Source: Balneolales bacterium (GTDB lineage Bacteria; Bacteroidota; Rhodothermia; Balneolales; Natronogracilivirgulaceae). From it: DNA of 14,098 bases. Position numbers and translations under genes: made by a program. Below the pieces are notes generated by a model. The model made no database searches and had not been told where the DNA came from. It saw nothing but the letters and a program-made list of their open reading frames with translations. Location of the stretch: assembly GCA_007135895.1 (NCBI GenBank), contig SLHZ01000117.1, positions 1-14,098 on the forward strand, in the 5' to 3' direction. How positions within the stretch are numbered: position 1 is the stretch's first letter; each line of letters opens with the position of its first letter. Positions 1 to 6,812 of the stretch are shown here, piece by piece.

Positions 1-27
1 AAAAAATATAAGGGCAGGTTCATCAAT

Positions 28-804
28 ATGACCGTAAACACGGAAAAAAAAATTACTTTGCTCGTCGCGGAAGACAACGAAGTCAACATGATGCTGACGT
101 TGCATATGCTACGTCGGCTGGTACCCGATGCGAACATTTTGGAGGCATCGAATGGAAATCAGGTGCTGGAGTGGCTGACCAAAGAGACACCTGATCTAAT
201 TCTTCTGGACTTGGAGATGCCGGCTCTTGACGGGGTGGCGACAGCCCGGGAAATTCGGAAAAACGAGAATCCATCTGAAAAATGCGTGCCGATTGTTGCG
301 CTTACGGCCCGCACCATGAAATTTGAAAAAGAGCAGTGCTTTGATGCCGGCATGAATGCCTTCATTGCCAAGCCGGTCCGTGTAGAGCAGTTGAAGCAGA
401 TACTGAATCAATTTTTACCGTCTTCTGAAGTTGAAAACCACGATGCCAGTGTGGATACTCCTTTAGAGGAAGACCTGAAAAAGCATTTTGACCGTGAGCA
501 GATGCTTCTTACGGTCAGCCAGGACATGGACTGGTTCAAGGAGTTGCTTGAGACCTTTCTGGAAAAGTTTCCGGAACAGATGGCCGATTTGCGAAACAGT
601 ATCCGAAAGACGGATCAGAAAGAAATACGTCGCTTGAGTCACAGTATAAAAGGGCTGGCGCTCAATATGGGAATGCAGGAGCTCTCTGATATTGCCAAAA
701 GGCTGGAACACCGGTCGGGTGATCCCCAAAAGGCGCCGCTCATTTTTGAAGATCTTGAAAAAGAATGGGTTACTGTAAGGTCTTTGCTGGAAAAAGAGAA
801 ATGA
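28..804 (+). CDS. Response regulator receiver protein with C-terminal HPt domain
   Basis: This 258-residue cytoplasmic phosphorelay protein joins two signalling modules and has no output domain. Residues about 9-130 form a CheY-like receiver: acidic pair E15-D16, phospho-acceptor D61 in the segment LLDLEMP, T93 in ALTA and K115 in AKPV. All the key residues are present. Residues about 150-255 form a histidine phosphotransfer (HPt) helical bundle with the segment LSHSIKG, in which H205 is the expected phosphorylated histidine. The protein should therefore receive and pass on phosphoryl groups rather than bind DNA. The architecture matches the C-terminal half of hybrid kinases of the BarA/ArcB kind, but here it stands alone. 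The ATG at 28 is supported by an AGGG-rich stretch about 10 nt upstream and by the receiver starting right after it. A kinase partner may lie left of the window. The family is certain; the partner and pathway are unknown. Confidence 0.93.
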   Translation: MTVNTEKKITLLVAEDNEVNMMLTLHMLRRLVPDANILEASNGNQVLEWLTKETPDLILLDLEMPALDGVATAREIRKNENPSEKCVPIVALTARTMKFEKEQCFDAGMNAFIAKPVRVEQLKQILNQFLPSSEVENHDASVDTPLEEDLKKHFDREQMLLTVSQDMDWFKELLETFLEKFPEQMADLRNSIRKTDQKEIRRLSHSIKGLALNMGMQELSDIAKRLEHRSGDPQKAPLIFEDLEKEWVTVRSLLEKEK

Positions 805-1053
805 GTTAACGGGCATCTGTTGTTCGTAAGAAAAAAAAACGTATCTTTACGTTCCGGTATTTTTGACGGATAGTGAAGGCTGAGGATTGTTGTTTTTTGT
901 GTCGAAGATGCTTTCTGATGGCCCTTTGTTTCTGAGTTTGTCCGACTGTGGGGTTTTTTTGGTTGCATGCCGAATCCTGCGGCAGCAGTGCCGTCGGGGT
1001 TTCAGGGAATCCATATGTTTGTCGGGCATACATTAAACCTCTTCCCAGAATCT
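805..1053. other. Intergenic leader, no gene seen
   Basis: About 250 bases lie between the receiver-HPt gene and the conserved start of the acyl-CoA synthetase. The stretch is T-rich. It contains a 6-bp perfect inverted repeat, AACGTA-TCTT-TACGTT (838-853), directly preceded by nine A residues (831-839, the last of them overlapping the stem). In plus orientation no T-run follows this stem, so it is not a convincing terminator for the upstream gene. I cannot pick a promoter with confidence. If the synthetase starts at an earlier ATG (967 or 1015), part of this stretch is coding. Confidence 0.4.
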
Positions 1054-2988
1054 ATGGAATCACGAATAATTGCGTCCAATCTGGCTGATCTTTACAAAAA
1101 GGCCGCCGACAAATATGAAACCCTGCCGGCATTTGCCACGCGGAAAACGGCTCTGGAGTGGAATCCGGTATCCTTTCGCGAGCTTTTTGAGATGGGCCAG
1201 GATCTGGCAGCAGGTTTGATTGAAATTGGTGTAGATGCCCGTGAGCATGTGGGACTGTTCAGTGACAACCGCCTTGAGTGGATGCTGGCGGAATACGGAA
1301 TACAGCTGAGTGGCGCAGTGAATGTGCCCCGGGGTCGCGACGTGACCGATGATGAGTTGGTGTATATCATCAATCATGCCGGAATCCGTGTTGCGTTTGT
1401 GGAAAATTCCGAGCTTCAGAAAAAGATACTGCGCTTGCGCCCTGATTTACCCGGCCTTCAGGAGATCATTTTACTTGATGAAAAGACGAAGCCAGCCGAG
1501 GGGGTGCGGCCCCTGAAGGAGATCACGGCCATCGGAGCCTGGCAACGCAAGAAGGGCGATAAAAGTGTTGAAGAGCGTATGAATCAGATACGCCCGGATG
1601 ATCTTTTCACACTGATCTATACCTCCGGAACCACCGGACGCCCCAAGGGTGTGATGCTGACCCACTCCAACATGATGTCGCAAATGTCGGTGATTCCGAT
1701 TGATTTGTCCTGCACCGATCGTGTGTTGTCCATCCTGCCCATTTGGCACATTTTTGAGCGGGTTTTTGAGGTTTATACCATCTGTTGCGGCTCCTGCACC
1801 TATTACACGAGTCCGCGCACACTGGGCGAGGATCTCAAGAATGTTGAGCCGACGTTCATGGGCTCCGCGCCGAGACTTTGGGAAAGCCTGCATCAGCGAA
1901 TTCTGGAGAATGTGCGGGCGGCCCACCCGGTGCGCCGCGCTCTTTTTCACATCGCCTACTTCCTGGGGCACTATTACAAGGAGTCCATCTTTTTCCTCAA
2001 CAACAATCATTTGCAGATCAAACGCTATCCCTTCTGGAAGCGTCTGTTCTTTACTCCTTTTCATTTGCTGCGCCTGCTGATACTGGTGCCGTGGTATGGC
2101 TTTTTCAATGTCGCCGTGCTTGAGACGATACGTCAGAGTGCGGGCGGCAACCTTAAGGCTACGGTATCGGGTGGCGGGGCGTTGCCCATGGAGATCGACA
2201 AGTTTTTCAATTATATCGGTATTCCTGTATTGGAGGGGTATGGTCTGACCGAAACCTCTCCTGTTCTTGCGGCTCGCACCCATGAAATACTGGTTACGGG
2301 TACGGTGGGTCCGCCTGTTCCTGACACGGAGATCCGCATTGTGGACATTGAAAGCGGCAAGATACTGTATCCCGATCCTGAACATCCCCATAACGGCCGC
2401 GGTCTGCGTGGTGAAATCTGGGCAAAAGGACCCCAGGTCATGAAAGGCTACTACCGCGAGCCGGAGATAACCAGGAGCGTACTCAATGACGGATGGTTCC
2501 GGACCGGCGATCTTGGTATGATCACATTCAATGATTGCATCAAGATACTGGGACGCAGCAAATCCACCATAGTACTGTCAAACGGTGAGAACCTCGAACC
2601 GGAGCCTCTGGAGATGCAGTTGCGTCAAAGCCGTTATATTGATAATTGCATGCTGGTTGGCCAGGATCAGAAGTATGTAGGTGCGTTGATCGTACCCAAG
2701 CTGGATGCTTTTCGTGAAGAGAATATCCCGGCGGAATCTCTCAAGGATCTGTCCGATGATGTGAGGGCAAAAAAAATAATCAGACAGGAGATTAAGAACC
2801 TGATGACGGCAACAAGTGGCGTGAAACAGTTTGAACAGATCCGGGAGTTCCGGTTATTGTCCGAGCCGTTTCGTATTGGCGACGAGCTGACCAATCTTTT
2901 CAAGCTGAAAAGACATGTCGTGGAGAAGAAGTATGAGAGGACTATCCGGGATATATTCCTTCCGAAAGAAGTCAAAACCAGATCCTGA
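1054..2988 (+). CDS. Long-chain acyl-CoA synthetase (AMP-forming fatty acid CoA ligase)
   Basis: Predicted to activate fatty acids: fatty acid + ATP + CoA gives acyl-CoA + AMP + PPi, feeding beta-oxidation or lipid synthesis. It belongs to the ANL adenylating superfamily. The P-loop-like motif YTSGTTGRPKG lies near residue 190, the A5 motif EGYGLTETSP near 394, the A7 motif GWFRTGDLG near 482, and a GRSKSTIVLSNGEN segment follows for the C-terminal hinge. A long hydrophobic and basic insertion before the SGGGALP motif (about 2020-2180) matches the ACSL/FadD15-type long-chain subgroup and suggests membrane association. The start is uncertain. The frame is open from an ATG at 967, and an ATG at 1015 has AGGGA six bases upstream. 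I chose 1054 (644 residues) because recognisable family sequence begins a few residues later. The symporter gene follows after 25 nt, so the two are probably co-transcribed. Chain-length preference cannot be read from the sequence. Confidence 0.9.
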   Translation: MESRIIASNLADLYKKAADKYETLPAFATRKTALEWNPVSFRELFEMGQDLAAGLIEIGVDAREHVGLFSDNRLEWMLAEYGIQLSGAVNVPRGRDVTDDELVYIINHAGIRVAFVENSELQKKILRLRPDLPGLQEIILLDEKTKPAEGVRPLKEITAIGAWQRKKGDKSVEERMNQIRPDDLFTLIYTSGTTGRPKGVMLTHSNMMSQMSVIPIDLSCTDRVLSILPIWHIFERVFEVYTICCGSCTYYTSPRTLGEDLKNVEPTFMGSAPRLWESLHQRILENVRAAHPVRRALFHIAYFLGHYYKESIFFLNNNHLQIKRYPFWKRLFFTPFHLLRLLILVPWYGFFNVAVLETIRQSAGGNLKATVSGGGALPMEIDKFFNYIGIPVLEGYGLTETSPVLAARTHEILVTGTVGPPVPDTEIRIVDIESGKILYPDPEHPHNGRGLRGEIWAKGPQVMKGYYREPEITRSVLNDGWFRTGDLGMITFNDCIKILGRSKSTIVLSNGENLEPEPLEMQLRQSRYIDNCMLVGQDQKYVGALIVPKLDAFREENIPAESLKDLSDDVRAKKIIRQEIKNLMTATSGVKQFEQIREFRLLSEPFRIGDELTNLFKLKRHVVEKKYERTIRDIFLPKEVKTRS

Positions 2989-3013
2989 TTAAACTCCAAA
3001 CCTGATTTGTGTT

Positions 3014-4072
3014 ATGGAACTCGAATTAAAAACCCAGTTGCTCTATCCCATTGACCAGACACTTCTGGGCGTCATGATTCTGATTATCATGTTCGGCATG
3101 GGAGCGAGTCTGACCGTTGATGACTTCAAGGCGGTGGCACGCCGCTCGCGAGGCGTTTTGATTGGTTTTCTGTCGCAGTTTGGGGTCATGCCTCTGGTTG
3201 CTTTGAGCCTGGCTCTTCTGCTGGATCTGTCTCCCGGCTTTGCCATTGCGCTGATTCTGATTGGATGTTTGCCCGGGGGTACTACATCCAACATGTTTAC
3301 CTACTTTGCCCGGGGCTCGGTGGCCCTTAGTATTTCAATGACAACGGCTTCGACCATTGTTGCCTTGTTCATGATGCCCATTCTTCTGAGTCTCTATACT
3401 CAGGGCTTTACTCAGCAAATCACCGATATGATGATTGCTGCCGATACCGGAACCGAGTTCGTGATTCCAACACTTAACATTATCACATCTCTGGTGCTGG
3501 TGCTGGTACCGGTGGCCATGGGAATGACACTGCGCCGTTTTTCTCCCGGATGGGCCAAGACCGCCGAAGATACCGCCGGTTTCATGGCCATTATTGTGAT
3601 TCTCTTTTTGCTGGGGACGCTGTTCGTTCGTCACGGAGATATTCTTGTTCGGACACCCTGGCAGCTCTATGTCGGCACTATCGGAGTCGGTCTGATCGGC
3701 TTCTTCTTCGGTTACTGGATGTCGCGTCTGTTTGGAGTGCAGCCGCTTTTCCAGAGGGCCATTTCACTGGAGACCGGAATTCAGAACGGACCGGTATCCT
3801 TTGCCATTATTCTTCTGAGTTTTAGTGAACCGATTCAGAGCCAGATGATCTGGGTGGCCATCCTTTATTCGGCTTTTATTGTGATGACCTCCTCGTTTAT
3901 CACGCTATGGATGCGCAAGAGGGGTCGGTTTGACTACGAGGTCTATCGCAATACCCTGGTGCACAACCGGCTTTTCGGCGAAAATTACGTGACGGGTTAT
4001 CCGGCCGGATTTCTTCCGGCACGTATCGCGCACGACCCCAGCCAGGGCAGTTCACCCAGCCAAATACGCTAA
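3014..4072 (+). CDS. Bile acid:sodium symporter family (BASS/SLC10-like) transporter
   Basis: A 352-residue inner-membrane protein with about nine or ten hydrophobic helices, the size and pattern of the BASS family (TC 2.A.28). These are secondary transporters that usually couple sodium entry to uptake of an organic anion. The family's crossover motif is visible as GCLPGGTTSN at residues 84-93, followed by a segment rich in small and hydroxyl residues, SISMTTAST. The second motif, ETGIQNGP (residues 253-260), supplies the Glu and Gln/Asn expected at the sodium sites. The C-terminal tail from about residue 301 is hydrophilic and cytosolic-looking. Members outside animals move pantoate, pyruvate, 2-oxoacids and other anions, so bile acid need not be the substrate. 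The gene lies 25 nt behind the acyl-CoA synthetase gene and ends 13 nt before the convergent CotH-type gene. No Shine-Dalgarno sequence precedes the ATG. The family is secure; the substrate is not. Confidence 0.92.
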   Translation: MELELKTQLLYPIDQTLLGVMILIIMFGMGASLTVDDFKAVARRSRGVLIGFLSQFGVMPLVALSLALLLDLSPGFAIALILIGCLPGGTTSNMFTYFARGSVALSISMTTASTIVALFMMPILLSLYTQGFTQQITDMMIAADTGTEFVIPTLNIITSLVLVLVPVAMGMTLRRFSPGWAKTAEDTAGFMAIIVILFLLGTLFVRHGDILVRTPWQLYVGTIGVGLIGFFFGYWMSRLFGVQPLFQRAISLETGIQNGPVSFAIILLSFSEPIQSQMIWVAILYSAFIVMTSSFITLWMRKRGRFDYEVYRNTLVHNRLFGENYVTGYPAGFLPARIAHDPSQGSSPSQIR

Positions 4073-4085
4073 GTCAAGAATCCGG

Positions 4086-6650
4086 CTATTTGATCAGGGT
4101 CATTTTACGGATTGTTGACTGACCATTGGCAATCAGGTGATAGAAGTAGATTCCGCTGGACAGATTGGATGCGTCAAAGGTGATCTCATGTACATCCGCC
4201 CCCTGTGCCTCGTCCACCAACGTGTCTACCAGCTGTCCAAGAGCATTGTAAACCGAGAGCCGCACCCGGGCCTGATCCGGCAGGTAATACCGGATGATGG
4301 TGGAGGGATTAAACGGATTGGGATAATTCTGGTCGAGAGTAAAAGTGGACGGGACTTCTTCTTGATCGGGGGAGCGGTCGCTGTCCGTTAACCCGGTTCG
4401 GACAACGGCATCCAGGCTGATGTTGTTAAAAGTGACCCTGTTGCCCAGGTCGGCGGCCATGTCATCGCCGTCGAATCGGATCCGGATACGGAAATGGGGA
4501 TTGTTGGATACCGCTCTGATGCCACTGAAATCAAGGGTAAAAAGCTGATACTGGCTGGTAAGTGTAAATCTGCCCGATGAGTCGAGGCCTTCTTTGGTCC
4601 ATTCCCGCGGCTCGGGCTCATCCCCGGCCGGAAGAGTGGAATAATCTATCACCAAATGTTCGGCAGCTCCTTCGTCCATTGCCGCGAAACGGAAGACGAT
4701 GTCCTTTAATCCGGAGGTTGGTACTTCAAAAATCAGGGTGTTTTCACCGGCGTCTCCCCGGAATGGCTGGCGAACCTGAAGGGCCCGCATGGCCCCGCTT
4801 TCATAGGGTCGGCCGAAGTTGCCATCCGGTCGGTAGTTGAGGCTGGTTGGCTGGTTGCGTCGTTCCATGGAGGCCTTGCGCCAGCGTGGATGACCGGTTT
4901 CAAACGGGTAGCCTTCCAGGGCGGAGTGGTAAGTGATACGGGCGCTCTGTGAAAGGGAAAAAGCGGCATCGACGGAGAGAAGGGGCGTATTGTTGGGCAT
5001 ATCATCCCCGAAATACCAGAAATACCGCAGAGCCGGTTCGTCCTGTTCGGGGGGTGTGCCCATTTGTGTGTCGATCCAGTTGAGGCGTGCCTCAATCCAA
5101 TCGGCCATATAGGTCACCTCTTCTTCAAAAGTATCGCCAACGAAATGGTTGGGCCAGACATAGGTGCCGAGAATGGGCCAGCGTTCGAAATTTCTCGCCT
5201 GGGCTTCATCGAGAAGGCGGGCATAGTCTTCGATCATTGACAGGATATGTCCGGTTGAAAAAGGTCCCTGACGCAACTCCCACCATCGTGTCCTGTAGTC
5301 TTCTGCGAAGTCGGGGTCCTCAAAAAGCCGCCGGTACCATCCGTTGAGATATTGACGGGTATTAATGAGGGGGTAGTACCAGCCGGTCGGGTCCCATGCG
5401 CGCAGGTAGTTGCCGTTGCCCAGACTGATGTTGAAGTCCCACACGGGCCCCATTACCAGCCTTTTACCCCGATCTTTGTGAAGATATGTGCTGAGCCGGT
5501 AACCGTCGATCTCCTTGAGCGCCTCGGTGATCAGGTGATGGTCGATAAACGAATCCGGATCCAGCCATGCGGTGTAACCGTTATCGGGATCCCGGAAATT
5601 GGGTCCGAACAGCACGTTCTCCAGATCCCCGATGTACCGCGCGATCCACTGGCGCTGCTGGGGCGTTATGTCCTCATCCTGCGGACGAACGAGCGCGAAG
5701 CCGGTGTTACGGGACGAGGTGCTCCAGAAATGCTGCTCCCTGTCATAGTTGATGATATAGCCACCCGTAATTTCGGGTTCGCTGTTGTCATCAGGACCCA
5801 GCTTGGTGATGTTGACGCGGCTGTTGTCCCATTTGATGCGCTCGGTAAGCATGTATACCCCGTGGTAATGATTCATGGTGACGGGTCCGCCCCATTGGTG
5901 CAGAAACAGCTCCACAAACCGGGTCCGGGGGGCATACCGTCCCATATCACGGGACAGCTGATAGGCAATGGCATTGCGCATCAATGTCTTGTCATCGAAG
6001 GGCGCGCTCATGATCCAGTTGTTTTCCGAAGGCATCCCAAGAAGCGATTCGTTCCGGTTTTCATCGTCTTCGTCGACCAGGCGAACGGCAAACTGTTTTT
6101 TTGGAAACTGCAGGGAGCTGGATCCCCGGTAGTTTGTTATCATGCGGCTCTGCAACGTAAACTGATCCGTCAGCAGGTAGCTTCGGCCGTCATCCTCCCG
6201 GTCGATGACCGTGAAGAAAGCCGGGGTCCGGCGCATATCTGTCATGGATTCAAAAAACTGATGTACGATGACGACGGGAAGGTCGGAACTGAATTCGGCG
6301 ACATCGGGATGAAGCTGGCTGTAGACGCGGGTCGCAACCGGTCCCGGAGGGGAGCCGTCACGATAAAGACGGGCCCGAATTCTCATGGAGCCACTGATGG
6401 TGACAGGATGCTCCGGATTAAAGAGAGTAGCGCTTTCGTCCGGTTTGCTGCCATTGGTAGTGTAGTAAAGCCGGGCTCCTTCAGGCACTTCGAAAGAGAG
6501 GTCAAAAGGCTCCAGAAACGTTCCGGCCGGATGTGAGAATGCCGGTTTCGGAAGAGTGCCGGCCGATTCTTGCGGGGGTGTGTCTGGTTCTGTGTAAGAG
6601 AAGGTAAAACCGTTTAGCAGCAGCAGAAAAGCAACAAAAGAAGGAATCAT
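4086..6650 (-). CDS. Secreted CotH-family protein with chitobiase-like domain and T9SS sorting tail
   Basis: An 854-residue exported multidomain protein. Residues 1-19 are a hydrophobic signal segment lacking the usual Lys/Arg; no other ATG/GTG/TTG start is available in frame before an upstream stop. Residues about 35-110 look like the chitobiase/beta-hexosaminidase C-terminal Ig-like fold (YYTTNGSKP). Residues about 120-530 match the CotH kinase family: RGSSS at 175-179, PKKQF at 183-187, LMRN at 223-226, LTERIK at 268-273, EIDGYR at 380-385 and VWDFN at 403-407, where D405 is the expected metal-binding residue. Residues about 610-752 form a probable beta-sandwich. Residues about 768-854 are a type A T9SS sorting domain (NYPNPFNPST) that should be cleaved on export. 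Some CotH proteins are shown to be atypical protein kinases, but whether this one has activity is inference. It lies downstream of the ATPase gene, separated by a repeat array, and converges with the symporter gene. Confidence 0.9.
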   Translation of the reverse strand: MIPSFVAFLLLLNGFTFSYTEPDTPPQESAGTLPKPAFSHPAGTFLEPFDLSFEVPEGARLYYTTNGSKPDESATLFNPEHPVTISGSMRIRARLYRDGSPPGPVATRVYSQLHPDVAEFSSDLPVVIVHQFFESMTDMRRTPAFFTVIDREDDGRSYLLTDQFTLQSRMITNYRGSSSLQFPKKQFAVRLVDEDDENRNESLLGMPSENNWIMSAPFDDKTLMRNAIAYQLSRDMGRYAPRTRFVELFLHQWGGPVTMNHYHGVYMLTERIKWDNSRVNITKLGPDDNSEPEITGGYIINYDREQHFWSTSSRNTGFALVRPQDEDITPQQRQWIARYIGDLENVLFGPNFRDPDNGYTAWLDPDSFIDHHLITEALKEIDGYRLSTYLHKDRGKRLVMGPVWDFNISLGNGNYLRAWDPTGWYYPLINTRQYLNGWYRRLFEDPDFAEDYRTRWWELRQGPFSTGHILSMIEDYARLLDEAQARNFERWPILGTYVWPNHFVGDTFEEEVTYMADWIEARLNWIDTQMGTPPEQDEPALRYFWYFGDDMPNNTPLLSVDAAFSLSQSARITYHSALEGYPFETGHPRWRKASMERRNQPTSLNYRPDGNFGRPYESGAMRALQVRQPFRGDAGENTLIFEVPTSGLKDIVFRFAAMDEGAAEHLVIDYSTLPAGDEPEPREWTKEGLDSSGRFTLTSQYQLFTLDFSGIRAVSNNPHFRIRIRFDGDDMAADLGNRVTFNNISLDAVVRTGLTDSDRSPDQEEVPSTFTLDQNYPNPFNPSTIIRYYLPDQARVRLSVYNALGQLVDTLVDEAQGADVHEITFDASNLSSGIYFYHLIANGQSTIRKMTLIK

Positions 6651-6812
6651 GGTGAAGAAAGAAATCAGGACATCAGAAACGAATCAAGACAGTCATAAAA
6701 AACTAATCGGGTAGTTATAAAGTAATCAGGCAGTAAGAAAGAAAACAGGCATTATGGAAGGTATCAAGGTCGTAAGAAAGCAATCTGGCCGCTATAAAGG
6801 AATCAGGACATT
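6640..6812 (-). repeat. Degenerate 19-20-bp tandem repeat array, about nine copies
   Basis: The whole gap between the ATPase gene and the CotH-type gene consists of imperfect copies of one short unit. On the plus strand the core is AATCAGGnCAnTAtaAAg. The ATC (or equivalent) of successive copies begins near 6646, 6664, 6683, 6706, 6725, 6744, 6763, 6783 and 6802, giving spacings of 18, 19, 23, 19, 19, 19, 20 and 19. Read on the coding (minus) strand, the unit is roughly CCTGATTnCTTT. The right-most copy contains the stop codon of the ATPase gene, and the left-most overlaps the ATG of the CotH-type gene. The spacing is mostly not a multiple of three, so this is not a coding repeat. I aligned it by eye. 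Its role is unknown: transcription-factor array, RNA leader structure or decayed minisatellite are all possible. Confidence 0.7.

Noticed and set aside
4050..4095. Possible bidirectional terminator between the convergent symporter and CotH-type genes
   Set aside because: Only 13 bases separate the stop codons and I see no stem followed by a T-run on either strand. The TCCGGCCGGA palindrome near 4000 is inside the symporter coding sequence with no T-run.
5352..6536. A 394-codon open frame on the plus strand
   Set aside because: It lies wholly antisense to the CotH-type gene, whose domains are clearly recognisable. The plus-strand translation shows no family motif, and long antisense frames are expected in GC-balanced coding DNA.
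6640..6812. CRISPR array as an explanation for the regular repeats
   Set aside because: Units abut directly without distinct spacers, are degenerate, and no cas genes are nearby.
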